From Rhyacichthys aspro (taxonomy: Eukaryota > Chordata > Actinopteri > Gobiiformes > Rhyacichthyidae), in contig CM072161.1 of assembly GCA_036850595.1 (NCBI GenBank), positions 5,229,905 through 5,293,904 on the forward strand: DNA of 64,000 nucleotides. Direction: 5' to 3'. The stretch's first letter is position 1. Each line of letters opens with the position of its first letter. The notes beneath the pieces are model-generated. The model searched no databases, was not told the DNA's origin, and saw nothing but the letters and a program-made list of their open reading frames with translations. Below, in pieces: positions 21,921-34,375 of this stretch. The translations under genes and the position numbers were made by a program.

Positions 21921-23330
21921 TAGAAAAGACATCGGATGAAATATTTGATTGTAACATGTGTTAATAGTTTTTAGTTAGGAAGTGAAGGATGCTTGATGGT
22001 ATATAGTTTTAAGTTGCTATAAAAATGTAATAAGTATATTTATATTAATCAAAACTTATATGGTCATATGTCAAACTGCCTCATAAAGTGAAGTGTCTCC
22101 CAGTTAAGTAGAAAAATGTGCACTCTGGCTTGTTTCATAGCTGTTTATTAGCGTATATTTATTTATTTATTACTAGCATGTATCTTGCTTTATGTATATT
22201 GCTATACTATTATATTCTGGCCTAAAGCAGTCACACTGAAATTTATAGAACACTGTCTACAATTAATATTGTGTCGTTAGTGCAATGGGACACTTTTTTC
22301 AGACAAATATATAATTTAATTTGGATTAGTTTCCATCTTTAGTTGATTTCTGGGTGCTCTTTGTTGCCGCATCAATATAGAATCACAGGGGCACTGGACC
22401 TGTGTTGTTTGCCTCATTCACATCAAGTGTACATTGAAAATGAATGATCATGGCCACTCTAGTCACTTTTTTTGATTTTGATTGGTCCATGTTGGCATCC
22501 AAAAAAATGCTACAACTGTTTGTTTTTGTTTGAAGCCTTAGTATCAGAGAAATCCCACAGGGAATTTATGATTAGGTGTTTCTTAAATTTTCTCAAATGT
22601 GCCACATTTCGTCATCCGCTTTGTCATATTTTCAAGTAAGTTAAGTTAATAAGTGCTACGGATGTATTGTGAGCTGTTTTTGAGAATTGTAAGGTGTAGA
22701 GATTCACAGCAACAATAAGCATCGAAACTGCTATTTCTCAGCTATGTTGTTATTTCACTGCCTTCTTAAAATAAGCGTGTGTCAGGTGTAATTATATTAC
22801 AATCTGAATGCCATGTTCAGTATTCAGAGTTCTTGTCCTCAAGTTTGAAGAGAGTTTGTTAATGCATGTCAGAATTTTAGTCTTCCCATTAATTATGGCC
22901 TAAATGTAAAGTTGTCACCGACTGGTCAACACCGCTCAGCTCCAAGTCTAGACTCTATCAGGTAAACACCATTCCTTTGATACGGCATTGTGTGCATTGA
23001 TCTACAATTAAGCTTTATAATCTCAGTCCACGAAAAACATAAACAGATTTGTATATTGAATACTACTCTGTGTTGAGGCCATGAATGTCAGGAAGACAAA
23101 AATTCTCCATCAGATCTCGCGCTACTGTACTTTATTCAAATAAAGGCTATTCTCAGCTATATAATATAAGACTGACAAGATTCCAGACTCAAATATTATC
23201 TTTTTTAAAATTATTCTCATTCCATCACCTTGCCGTGACCCTCTAATATGAACTTTGGACACAGTCTTGTAAAATGAGCTTGAAGGAAATTAGCCTTGAG
23301 GAGGTCTTAAAAAATTAAGCGCACTGAAAG
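21921..23330. other. AT-rich non-coding stretch
   Basis: Long AT-rich stretch, with ATTTATTTATTTATT near 22158. No gene, RNA or recognised repeat. Confidence 0.55.
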
Positions 23331-23780
23331 AATAATGAAAAGCTTTAATAAGAGCAGGGGCACTTCCTCTCCAGAGCCTACGATCGATCTGGCATTAACC
23401 CCACTTTGAGACCGATGGCTCCTCTGAATCCACTGTAGGTTTAGGAGACAGGTGCCAGGTCTGATGCAATCTGCCGCCTGCCTTTCATCTCTGTGGGTAG
23501 TCCGGCTTCGACCCGAGTTAAGTCCGGAGCTAGACGGAGGAGAGAATGTAGTTGGCATCACTCGAGAAACAGCCAATGTGAGATTTACCTGAACCCATTT
23601 GCCGGAAGCGCACTTAATCGCCAGTTCATCGGTCGCCCATTTTGGGATTTGCCAAGACATTTATTCAGCCTTCACGATTCTCTTATTTCCAGAGTCCTGC
23701 CACCGCCGACACGGCAACACTGGCCAGGAAATGGACTGAGGGGAAATTTAAACAAGAAAAATTGGTAATATCGAAGATGT
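23331..23780. other. CpG-rich block, candidate conserved non-coding element
   Basis: Sharp rise in CpG content at 23375-23640, for example 'cctacgatcgatctgg' near 23378 and 'ggcttcgacccgagttaag' near 23504. Overlapping frames of 117 (minus) and 91 (plus) codons show no domains. Candidate enhancer. Confidence 0.35.
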
Positions 23781-24440
23781 GACTCCCTTATAAAAGCCAA
23801 AGCAAGTCACATTGGGTTCAGTTTTTGAATGTCTCTGACTGCAAGATAAATGTAGGTAAAGAAGCAACTGTGCAAAGCTGAAAACATTAAGCAATTTAAA
23901 AATCTGAAGGCACTTTCACAGCTGCCTTCTTTGGTTTTAACTTTTCAACCCTTTTCTGTTTGGTCCAATGCTAAATTTCAGGTCTTAAATGTACTGTACC
24001 AGCGGTTAAAACTTAAAAGCCCATCTTTGGCCTATGCTACAATGATACGACATTACGTAGGTAGATAGGGAGTCACAATTTATTCAGTTGTGTATAACAA
24101 CCACAGCCTTCGAGAAGCATTTCTCTTACTGCTCTGTGTCTTCCTAACATTAACACCTTTTAATTTAAATTTAAAATAAAACCAACCTAATTGCTTAAGT
24201 TGAGGCACCTCACTTGAATGATATCAAACCTGGAAAATGCTCTTTTTAAATGAATGACAGCACTGGTCTCAACACTTTTTAAATGTCTCATCTCTTCTTG
24301 TCTTAAAATGAATTTGCCCTCACACGTAGAGGCCTTTGGACTTAAAAACTTGTATGATTTTACTGTATCTTAACAAACACTAACCGTAGTCCCATAATAC
24401 TGGACTTTATATTTTGTAACTGGTTTTAAATGGTTTTACA
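23781..24440. other. AT-rich non-coding stretch
   Basis: No feature supported. Confidence 0.5.
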
Positions 24441-24545
24441 TTGCCCTGCAATGGTCTTGGTTGCAATCCCTAAAGGTCTTGGTCTTGTCTTGTCTTGCCT
24501 TTGACACCCTTTTGTCTTGGTCATTACCTGGTCTTGATTGGTGTG
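24441..24545 (+). repeat. GGTCTTG-rich degenerate repeat
   Basis: Repeated words: 'aatggtcttggttgcaat', 'aaggtcttggtcttgtcttg', 'ttgtcttggtcat' and 'ctggtcttgatt'. Similar words, in both orientations, recur near 41410-41475 and 46735-46975, so this is probably a diffuse teleost interspersed repeat rather than a pure microsatellite. Confidence 0.5.
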
Positions 24546-24815
24546 ATCTTTACATCAATACCAATAGGATACTGTCAGTACTGACATGTCTTCTTGTAGT
24601 GTTTTAAGGTGGTTGATATCCAAATGGTACATTACTACTACATCATAGTATTGTATTGTAATAAGTTGTCTGTGAAACTAAAAGGGAGTGGTCCAAAATG
24701 AACTATGTAACAGTGTAGTAACAATGTTGTCTATAGTTTGTACAAAAACTGCCTAAATGAAATGACCTCACACACAATCATGACTAAAAAGTGCAGCGTG
24801 CTGGTCATTCTTCTT
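24546..24815. other. AT-rich spacer
   Basis: No feature supported. Confidence 0.45.
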
Positions 24816-25210
24816 CCCAATAATCACTCCACAGCTTTGGAGTAGACTTGAACTGTCCTCGTGTCACTGCCCTGCTTCCACTCGAGCTGCTTTTCCCTCC
24901 GACAATGCACCTTCCATTTCAGCATCTGTTCTCACTGAACGAACAGAGCCCATTAGCACGAGCACCAACCCTTCTGCATGAAATAAACAGGGAAATATAG
25001 TCGGACTGCTGGTGTGTGTCTTTGCGCGTCCAAATATGAAGAAGCCCAATGGAGTATTTTGTCGCTTGGCGGCCCTATTTGTCGTCACGTTGATGCCATA
25101 ATGCATCGTGTTTATCATGTTTAATGTAGCTGATATCAGAGGCGCCAGGGAAAATGGACCATGTCTTTATTGTGCCACTGGGCGAGCGTGGAGAGATGTG
25201 TTAGCCTCAT
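24816..25210. other. GC-richer block, candidate cis-regulatory element
   Basis: CpGs and balanced composition at 24855-24960 and 25020-25195. The stretch 'atgccataatgcatcgtg' near 25093 looks like POU/homeodomain sequence. An 84-codon minus-strand frame has no family features. Confidence 0.3.
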
Positions 25211-26645
25211 GATACACTCACTTAAAAGAAAAACACCTTTTATGTCTACTTAATGTCAACTACAGTAAATACATGAATGTTGTATTCAGGGACACTCCAA
25301 CACAACATTAAAAGCACTTGAAAATCCTCAAAAAGAACTTGTTTTCTTCTGTAAATATGTTTTGTTGATCAGACAGGCTTAAAATACCAATCTTTTAAAA
25401 GGGTCTTTTTTGTAGTACAGCTACTGTTTGTTGGAAATGAATCACAGAAAAAAAAAAACATGGTCACAGAAAACATATGCTAGCCTCCAGGCAACATGGA
25501 GTCACCAGTGTCGACAAATTACCAATAATTCACCCACTTAGCCCACACTATTTTGATTTATTTATTTTTTGCATGCATTTACAGTTAAAGCCTCAAGACA
25601 AAATGCTGCGAGTGTCTATCTAGGTAGTTAAGACAGAAACAATAAACCTCATTCAGCTTGTCACCATTACATTTCTTCTTCAGCCTCACATGCGAATGTT
25701 TTTGGCATTCATCAATTTTCAGTATTTGAAATATTCTTTCATTGAATGTGTTTTACTTCTTTCTTTTTTTTTTAAAGCTATAACTATAAACGGTTTAAAA
25801 GGGCTACAGGAGCATTACATTTCTTGCATAGTTACTGCAGCGTGTATGACCTCTTTGACTTGTCTGTTTGTATATAGACCTTCAGTAAGCACCTGTCTAA
25901 TGTCTATATATGAGCATTGGCAGCGTGTTCCTTATGTTTTCGTCACAGAAGTAGAACAATCACTCTTTTACTAATACTGCATCATAAGAAATATAAAGGC
26001 TTCACATTACTTTCTCATAAAAGGGTCATAAATCCTTAACGTCACTTATGGCCAACTTACAATTGATGCTCTGTGTCTAAAAATATGCCCCTGTTATTTT
26101 TTTATTTGAGCCCTCACACTGGGCACACTCTACACCTCTGTCCTATTTTCAAGTTATTTCATTCCTGTCCAACTATTTTGAGATGAAAAACTTTGAAAAC
26201 AGCACCACATAATTTGCCTTTTTTCTTGAACCAGAACAAAAATTAATATAGAAGCTAATTTTATGTGCAGGGTATATTATTAGCACTGCTTTGCTAACTG
26301 GATAATGCACACAGTATGGCAGCTCCCTGTCTCCATGAATCAATTAAACCTGTTCTTGTTTTACAGATGCAGATTGCATTACATATATGAAAGATTTGAT
26401 TACACTGAAAATTTGCTGCTTAATTAAATATGTACACGACTTAATGGATAATTCTTTGTCACCCAAAGCCTGCAGTACCACCTTTCAGCAAGTTAATGAG
26501 GGACTATTTAAGGTACATTTACTAACATCTGAACACTCCGTTTAAAAAAAAAAAGAAAAAGTGTGTTGATTTTTATTGCACAGGCCATATCGTTATTATA
26601 GTCCCAGATTCAAGACAAACACCATTTTAGACAGTGCTGTCTGTG
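25211..26645. other. AT-rich non-coding stretch
   Basis: AT-rich, with poly(A) near 25449 and A/T runs near 25770 and 26545. No gene or recognised element. Confidence 0.55.
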
Positions 26646-27080
26646 CTGTTTACTCATAGTCGTGGGCTGATGCAGTGGCGCACATGCAAGATAAAAAAGC
26701 CGTATATCACACACACACAATCGCCTCTCTGTTGGGGCCAAAGTGTAGCTCAATCACTGTGGCGCGGCCGAGCCCAAGTTTAATGGTTTGTCTTCCTGAC
26801 AGGGAAAAGAGAACCGGAGAGCGGAGCCACGCGAGCTTTGATGCTGTATTCGTCATCATTAATAAGACAACAGAGGACGGATGGAAGCACGCAGCGAGAG
26901 GAGGGCCCCGGCAACACCCGCTTTCCTTTGTTTCACTTACGAGGAATCGCACTTATTGTCTCCGGAGCGAATGTGGAGTGACGTTTGAGGTGTCTTTTTT
27001 TATAACAATATGGCACAAAAGTATGGATTTTCACACTATTGTCGGCTCACCGGGGGTGTGACTGTACACGGTGCACAGGG
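26646..27080. other. CpG-rich block, candidate conserved non-coding element
   Basis: CpG clusters at 26760-26840 and 26880-26990, with a short CA run near 26710. A 128-codon plus-strand frame and an 81-codon minus-strand frame overlap; neither is protein-like. Candidate regulatory element. Confidence 0.35.
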
Positions 27081-27403
27081 GCCCACAGAGACTGGGATGA
27101 CTTTTGATTGGTAAAAATGAACAAACACCAAACATGAACAAAACAATGCTCTGGCTACGAGTACGAGCCTTCAAATTCAAACAGAGATTTTTCAAAGTGC
27201 ATTACAAATCGAATTTTAAAAACCTTTTATGTTACATACAGTTCCTTACTGGCCTTCCTCAGAGAGCTTTTGCAAGGGGCAGGAACTCATAGGTAGGTGA
27301 GTAGATAAACCACCTGTCAGTGACCAGGTAATTTGATCCAATCAGAGCAACACTATGTTGTCTACATTAGTAACAGTGTACACTTTGTCGTCAAACCTAA
27401 AAC

Positions 27404-27517
27404 ATGGCCATAACTGCAGTGGATCAAGTGAAACTGCACTGCCTTCAGCAGGACAAGCTGGATTTCAGAAAGTTTGTGAACACAACAAAAATTCTGCTGC
27501 AAAAAGTAAAGGTATAG
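27404..27517 (+). CDS. Possible small ORF or first exon (37 codons), unrecognised
   Basis: The ATG has a favourable context (AAACATGG) and is followed by 36 more sense codons with vertebrate-like codon choice (several CTG, GTG, CAG, AAG, TTC). The product starts MAITAVDQVKLHC and ends in KILLQKVKV. A donor-like AAA|GTAAAG lies just before the TAG, so it could be a first exon. A CCAAT word sits at 27338-27345. No family is recognised, and a chance frame or a transposon remnant is equally possible. Confidence 0.15.
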   Translation: MAITAVDQVKLHCLQQDKLDFRKFVNTTKILLQKVKV

Positions 27518-27906
27518 TAGTATGGAGCCCATAATGAACAAGTTTGTTGAACACCATTGCATTATAACTCCTCCAAACATCAAATCTGCAGCTGTCAAAA
27601 CAGTCATACGCTCTAGAGTCTAAACCCTCAGATGATAGTGATAAATAGTAACCTAGCAAATTGTAATAATTTGAATTTTTTATTGTGAGAACTACTTACA
27701 TATCCTCAGATACATTTTTACAATGTTGTTGGCAAATGATTATGATGTAAGTGATCTATAGTTTCAATCTAATTCCACTTACTAAAGGTTCAAACTGTGC
27801 AATTACAACTCATAAAACACCTACTTGGTATCCCTTTCCTGTTGACTCATAATCATAAATAGTTATCTTGGTTGCAGAAGATAATTACTTGTCAGGGGCA
27901 AAACAG

Positions 27907-27914
27907 TGACGTCA
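27907..27914 (+). promoter_or_regulatory. CRE-like palindrome TGACGTCA
   Basis: A perfect consensus CREB/ATF site in otherwise AT-rich sequence. Binding is not demonstrated; eight-base matches occur by chance. Confidence 0.3.
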
Positions 27915-28280
27915 GGGCTCTATTCTCTGTTCTCACATTGTTTTGAGTACATAACCAAGGTAACAACATAAACAGTAATCGCGGCCTTGGTACTGGGTTT
28001 TGGGACTAATTAACAACAAGCATCACTTTATATCATAACAGAACACTACACAACAACTTCATAACCTGTCCATAAATATTAAAATCTGATCATAGTCTTA
28101 ATCTCTTGTACTGCAGCATATCTGGTTTTGGTTTGGATAGAAATGTTTTGCCAAATGCTTCCAAGGTTTTTCATGAATGGATGGAGAAAATATATCTACA
28201 TGTACATGCAAATGAAACACATCCTATAATAAGTTTTCAGTGTACAAATTACAATGTACACATGCGCTGCAGCCCGTTGT

Positions 28281-28965
28281 AATTACCTTACACCACTGCA
28301 CCCACTCACCCCAGATTGTCAATTCTTACACCTTTTTTATGTCACAACAAAAAAAAAAAAAGAATCAGCCCATAAATGCGGAGGTTTATAACGCCTTTCA
28401 TGAGTGCTATTGATACTCACGCCCCGTTTCTTCTGAAGCACTGTGAAATCACAACGACATAACGACATAACATGCAGATTTTCTAATTAAATTTGTGGGA
28501 GCTCTTAGTGGAAGGATATGCTGACCACAGGCAGGTTTCTGTTCCATTTGATTAACATTTTAATGGGGAGCAAACAGAGGCCTGCAGCATGGCCCGGCTA
28601 ATTGGAGGCGACGCCTGGAGGACCGGACCCCCCTCCCCTCCGCAACCCCTCCCGAACCCTCCCTGGACTCCTGCGCTCCGCCGCCGTGGCTCCAATCCAT
28701 GACTCAACCGAGCAGCGATGTCAATTTCCATTAGCCCTCAGGTGTCACGCTAGGCTGCACTGCACGCCTGGACGAACCCTGCCACATTTGGGGCCTCTTA
28801 ACCCTAATTGACAGTCATTGGTCTAATTTTCAGCGTGTTGTCGTCAGGAATGGAGCTGCAGTGGCGGGCGGATCTGAAATAATGATGCTTCACATAGGCG
28901 CGTGTTGTTGACTCTTGACTCGATTTTTCAATACAATAACTGCTATCGGGCTGAGAAGAGAACGA
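28281..28965. other. GC-richer block, candidate conserved non-coding element
   Basis: Contains 'gcccggctaattggaggcga' near 28590, a C-rich stretch at 28625-28680 and 'ctaattgacagtcattgg' near 28804. TAATT words recur (28483, 28595, 28805, 28815). An open frame at 28602-28811 is Pro-rich and not protein-like. The layout resembles developmental enhancers. Confidence 0.4.
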
Positions 28966-30280
28966 TAGAAAGCTCATTTGAAGAAAAACATCAATGATCT
29001 TTGGCTTTGACTTCCCTGGTATTTTTTGGAAACGGTTTGACAACAGAGTGATCAAGTTGAAGGACATTTCTTGTGAAGAGGTTCCGAAGCATCCTAAGAA
29101 TGCGGGTCTGATGAACCAATATAGTGATATATAAACAGGATCACTGTGACATTTCAGAAGTGTAATACACGGGAAATACACCGTCTTTACAAGATACGTG
29201 CATGTTCTAGGTTGTGAAGTTTTATAAAACAGATGTACGTGCAAATTGACAATGTCATTCTAAAAAAAAACCCACTGATCTTTGTCTGTTAAGCTGATTA
29301 AATCTTGGAAATCATGTCCAAATGTAGAGTTTTACATAGATAGTTTAAATAAAGCCTTTCTCATACATGTCCAGAGACGACTGTTGATGTGTTAATGTCA
29401 ATATTTTGTGTATTAGAACATAATGGGAGGGGTGAGTGACATTTTTGGTGCAATTGAGATATACATATCAAGTGAAAGTTCTTAATGAGCTTTGTTTAAA
29501 GGCCCAAAGATCACAATAATATGACTGATCAGTTTAGAGTTGTTTCCAAAAAACATTAGACCATGTCTGAAATTTTAGAACAAAATAGATATTTAACTAT
29601 TCCACATAAAAAAAAAAATTAAAAAAAAATAAATACAGGATTTTTTTTAAACCAGAGGTCATACTAGGTTGTGGACTGCATTGTACATATATGATAGGGA
29701 CTTACTGGAGCATCCTTCTGTTCCTTTGAAGATTATGAATATGTACATTATTACGGTTTAAAGTAAAGTCCAGGATATTACAAAAATGCAAGTCAAGCAA
29801 TGGGAAGCACAGAGAGTCAAGGACTAAAGCAAACACATAGTGAGGTATCTTTTTACTCACTATGTATACATATATTCTAATTTTATTTTGGCTTTTTATC
29901 ACATGGACTATACTTACTGTGCACTATACACTAATCGAAACCTCTGTGAACGATTTATGTGCAATCACTATGATCTACTTCAGTCTGCTCCAGTATATTT
30001 TAAACAATGGGTACACAGACATATTGCTCAAGAGTATATCACAACTTCCCCAGCGAACTGTTGCAAAGAGAACTCAAACCACAGCTGCCATTGAATCAGA
30101 ATGTACATATCTTACAATGTCACAATGGAATTGGACAAAACAGAACTGCATCACTTCAATAAAAGCAAGAAGTTATGTATGGAAGCTAAGAGTAGTAACA
30201 GAAGAATGACAACATACATATGACACATAAAACAGTGGTTCTTTGTTGTGGTATAGAGAAATACACAGCGTTTATCTGTC
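28966..30280. other. AT-rich non-coding stretch
   Basis: Long minus-strand (146 codons, 28804-29244) and plus-strand (115 codons, 29862-30209) frames lie here or overlap it. Neither shows domains or convincing codon bias, so I do not call them. Otherwise AT-rich, with A runs near 29606-29630. Confidence 0.45.
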
Positions 30281-31205
30281 ATTTTGCAGCATCAGCTCCC
30301 TGCTTGTTTTTATTGTTTTTATTCACACCCCGCTCTGCTTCACATTCTGCGCCATTACATAGGCAATTTGTCACTGGCCATTTTTAGGGACAATAATAAA
30401 GAATCCAATCGATCATGCGACTCATGAGGGGCTCCGGCGTTCCACCGAGGCGTGGGGCGACATCTCTCTCTTCGCGCCATAACAATAATACAAAATGACT
30501 CCAGTAGAACAACGCGCACTACACAAAAGACCGAGTGCAGGTGCGTAATCATATCTTATGGCAGGCGCAGAAACTCCAGGGCACGAAATCCAATAAAATA
30601 AGCAATGAAGTGTTTGACAGCGACTCGTTCTTGGAGGTAGATTGTAGTGAGAGCTGCGAGGAGGTGTCTGAACAGTGGTAAAATTGCACCTCTAAATAGT
30701 ACATGTTGGATGAATGAAAAAAAAAAAAAAAAAAAAGGTCTGATTATGACAAAGAGCTTGTGGTGCATGCCAAGAGTGTGTAACAAACAATTACAGCGGC
30801 GAGGTGCTTGTCCGGATGCTTGTGCGTGGAATGATCACAGTAATCAGCGGATGATTACAGTGGAGAATGGTGCAATTGTCCTGGTTGAAAATAACACATT
30901 TAGGCACGAATGTTTTTTTTGTGTTTTTTTTATCTCCACTACTAAGCTTACATTGATCCATCACTCTCAGTCGTCAGCAGCACTGAGGAATGTGATTTCG
31001 TGGTCCTACGGGGCGACGTGTTCCTGTTTGACGTGACGCCATGATTGAGTCCTTCCTCCGTCGCTTCTGACACCTGAGCGCCGAGTGCCTGGCCATCTGT
31101 GATTAGAGCTATCAGCCTCAGAAAACACAGGACGCTGAGAGAGGATCGATTTCTTTTATCTGGCAGGTGCAAAGTGTTCTGCCGGGGAATCTGTTGCAGT
31201 CAATC
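30281..31205. other. CpG-containing block, candidate cis-regulatory cluster
   Basis: Two GC-richer parts (30350-30560 and 30960-31200) flank a 22-base poly(A) at 30717-30738. Notable words are 'gaatccaatcgatcatgcg' near 30401 and 'tctctcttcgcgccat' near 30465. Open frames are unsupported. Confidence 0.35.
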
Positions 31206-32435
31206 CTCTTCTAACTGTTTTTTTGTTCAGAAATATGTTTACAGCAATGCCTAAAAATCATATCAATCAGCGCAGTTGTCTGAAATAAAGCTGTCAATAT
31301 GATCCGGTCACTTTTATTGGCTTTACCCATAGTGCTCAGCCATTTTAGTTCATTTAGTGCATTATATGTTGACTTGAGTGGTGTCTGAATGTGTCTACTG
31401 GACTCAATTATAGTGCTCTTAAAAGTTTGCAAGCGAGATGACTTTACTCACTGTTTGTTTAGTGAAGCTCTTTGAGGCAATTCTTGTTGTGATACTAGGC
31501 TATAAAAAATTGCGAGATATGCGAATAAATGGAAAGAGATAGAGACAAGTTTGACCTTCTGTAGCAATGTAAACTCATTAAGTCATTACTTATCTCATCT
31601 TGTAAAAACAGTAATGACAGTATAGCTTTTCAGGTAAGCAATCCAAGAATCCAGTCATTTATTAAAGTGACAAGACTTGTTGAATGCATTATTTTTATTT
31701 GTTATATTTTAATAGGTATATACCACTTGAGATTTAACAGAATTAATCAATGGAGTCCAGTTTGCATCCACAGCCATGTCACATGATTAATGGTGACAGA
31801 AAGAGTCCACTATGTAAATATTCACAGCACTTGTCCGGTCACTTGGATTTAAAAAACAATCTGAAAAAAACAAACCTTGAATAAAACCCTCCTATGTTAG
31901 AGAAACTGTAGAGATTGGGCTGACAGGAAGTAAAAATGTGTGTATTTCTGACCCATTTGACTTGGGTGAATGGGTACAGCTGGCCAGACCATGACATTGC
32001 TAAAGACGTCTTCAAAGAGGTGTCTTGATGCCTACCTCCAGAACTACTTTGGTGAATTATGAATCAGAAAACTAATGTGAAGAAATGTGTAAGAAAAGAA
32101 CTGACAGACCGAATGTCAGAAGTGGGAATAACTGTAAAATTGGCTTGTCCAGTCCACTGCCCGAACATGCACCACGTCTATTTATAAAAAAACCTTCAAA
32201 AGTCAAATAGAAGAAAAAGAAAAACAAAGAAAAATGCAATCTTTCCACATATTCAGTGACTTCAAATGTCATGGGAATCTTCGGCGCTCTTCTATAGTTC
32301 TATGTTGAGAGTTGAGTCTAAAAAACAACAGTGATTTAGTCTGAAATGTCCTGCCTCGTGGCTACATCTGAAGGTTGCACATTTTCTTTACGTAATCTAA
32401 CAAAACCCAGGTCAAAATGCTGCCGATCCAGCTCC
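31206..32435. other. AT-rich non-coding stretch
   Basis: No gene, RNA or recognised repeat. Confidence 0.55.
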
Positions 32436-33180
32436 TGGTGGTCAACGTGACTTTGGACAGTAAACGCTCAAGCTCGTGCAAAATGCATAAGTGAAAGCTA
32501 ATCGATGCTATTGACCACGTGGATCGATGCTTAAATGTTTAATATGAGTTATGTGCATGTTTAATGGTGTAGTGTGCCTCGGTGAATTCTGGGACTGTGG
32601 GGGATTAGAGTCATGGGTTATTTTCTTTCAAACAAAATAACCTTGATGAAAGATAAACTCCATCACGCTCTTAAATAGTTATCTGTTCTGCTCTTTCATT
32701 TGTCTGAGAAGAAAATGTCTTTCTTTACAAACTTCCTTAATGGTTCCAGCGTTCTAATTACCTTTTGTTAACATAATGACGCAAAGCAAATCGATTTGAC
32801 ATTCAGCCTGAGACGCGGTAAATGGAGTATCGCTGGAGCCAAATCAGATGAAGCATGACCTGTGCGCTATGTGCTATATTCCCCACAGTCAGCCCTCGGT
32901 CGTGATGGGACAGCATCAGAAGCGAGCCGATAAAGACAAACCCGCTAGTCTTTAATAAGGACAGAGGGGTACGTGTCAGTCAATAATGAGTCGACTCAGT
33001 GTCTTTTAACAGCCCAGAGCTTCAGCACATACTCCAGGATCACACTGGGTAAATTAAGACAAGACCTGCTCTCTGGCACATAATAAGCTCGGCTGCAATC
33101 CTGACTGCAGTGTGGCCTTCAAAAGACAATCTCGATCAATCCATGGATCAGAGCTGTTTCGTATGAGGGTTCAAACACTC
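32436..33180. other. Candidate conserved non-coding element cluster
   Basis: Rich in TAAT/ATCGAT-type words and CpG: ATCGATGCT repeated at 32501 and 32523, 'tctaattaccttttgttaac' near 32753 and 'gcaaatcgatttgac' near 32786. No open frame of note. A strong regulatory-element candidate by motif density. Confidence 0.45.
32501..32532 (+). promoter_or_regulatory. ATCGATGCT direct repeat around a CCACGTGG palindrome
   Basis: ATCGATGCT at 32501-32509 recurs at 32524-32532. Between them lies the palindromic E-box CCACGTGG (32515-32522). ATCGAT words are typical of Cux/Onecut-type homeodomain binding, and CACGTG of bHLH-zip proteins. The arrangement suggests a composite factor-binding module. Confidence 0.35.
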
Positions 33181-33206
33181 TCGTAGGCTACGACAGGAAG
33201 TCAGGA

Positions 33207-33228
33207 GTACAGAAGAAGAAGAAGAAGT
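33207..33228 (+). repeat. (AGA)n microsatellite
   Basis: A short AGAAGAAGAAG run, part of 'cagaagaagaagaagaagtc'. Confidence 0.7.
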
Positions 33229-33736
33229 CATCGCGGGACTTCCAATTACTCTGAAGGTCGATGTTACGACCCCTACAGTTAGATTCTATACATTGTAGAA
33301 CGGTTCAGTGTTCCTGCTGGCTCTGCTTCTGTTTGATGCTTTGTGTTTGATGCTGTTGCTGTACATGTTTGTGGGTGGGAGGTTGCAGGTGAGTGGGTAC
33401 CCTATATACTTACAACACATAGTTACTTTACCGTACGATACCATAATACACCAGGCCATTATTTATTTTAATTTTTTTTGTTTTGTTTTATTTGGTTTTT
33501 CGATTTGGTACAATCTTTGAGTCCTCCTCCCTCCACTCGATTTGTTACTTTTTGTGTTTTGGCAAAAAAATCAAAGCCGAACACTTTCACAATTGATTTT
33601 GACTCATTGTCTTCCAAAAAATGTCTTTTATTTAACAAGAGACGTAACAATTTGGTGAACCATGGTTATTAGACATGAACACCAGAATGTGTAAGAGTGA
33701 TCACAGAGTTTTTAATGATTATGGCGACAGTGACAA
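33229..33736. other. AT-rich non-coding stretch
   Basis: No feature supported; short frames on both strands are composition-driven. Confidence 0.5.
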
Positions 33737-33878
33737 GGAGGTAGAGAGGGTTGTTCAATTACCAGAAGGTTAGTGGTTCAATCCCTGCTAAAAGTGACAC
33801 TGGGCAAGACACTGGATGGTTGCTCACACGTAGAAAAGCGCTATATACACTAAAGGCAGCCATATACCACTTTTGATG
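33737..33878 (+). repeat. SINE-like teleost repeat (GGTTCAATCCC...AGCGCTATATA)
   Basis: Matches the order of a common fish SINE-like element: 'ccagaaggttagtggttcaa', TCCCTGC, 'ctgggcaagacactgga', 'tagaaaagcgctatata', ending 'gccatataccactttt'. The 5' part carries a B-box-like GGTTCAATCCC, in line with tRNA ancestry of the family. The copy is internally deleted. Confidence 0.65.
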
Positions 33879-34375
33879 AAGTTATATCCATGGAAGGAAC
33901 CAGTTTTTTCTCTTTATGAATCAAAGCAAGGCATCAATTGCTCTAAAATTACTTAAATATATCTAAACTGTGCTATATCTACACAAAATCTTAAATTAAA
34001 ATGAGGAAAAGTATTTGTACAGCAATATCAAAGGCCTTTAAACAAATATGAGTAAAACAGGCTCTGATACAACTCTTGATCATTCACTCTCCCTTTTGAA
34101 TGCTTATTTTGTGACATATTGTATTGTACTGTCTTGACTAAGAGAGATAAATGAAAGACCCTTTATAAAGAGACGCATTTTATAAAACAGAAGATGTTTA
34201 GTCAACATTTCAATAAAAACTGAGCTTGGCCAATAAACATATTTGGAGCCCATGGGGAGTTTTTAAAAATAAAATCCATTCAAACAGATTTAGAACTATA
34301 AACAGCTCATGAACTAGACGATCACACAAAATGAAAGAAATGAAGGCTGCAGTATGTACAGAGCAGCCTTCAGAA
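33879..34375. other. AT-rich non-coding stretch
   Basis: No feature supported. Confidence 0.5.

Larger units (their letters stand above)
27081..28280. other. AT-rich non-coding stretch
   Basis: Mostly AT-rich. It contains the small open frame at 27404-27517 and a perfect TGACGTCA at 27907-27914, both listed separately. Otherwise nothing supported. Confidence 0.5.

Noticed and set aside
28804..29244. 146-codon minus-strand open frame
   Set aside because: Low-complexity Ser/Phe-rich product with no family features; single frame in mixed-composition DNA.
33207..33228. AGA-repeat as the tail of a DNA element
   Set aside because: Only a short simple repeat; no inverted ends could be found around it.
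33765..33795. tRNA B-box-like GGTTCAATCCC
   Set aside because: Part of a SINE-like repeat ending AGCGCTATATA, not an intact tRNA gene.
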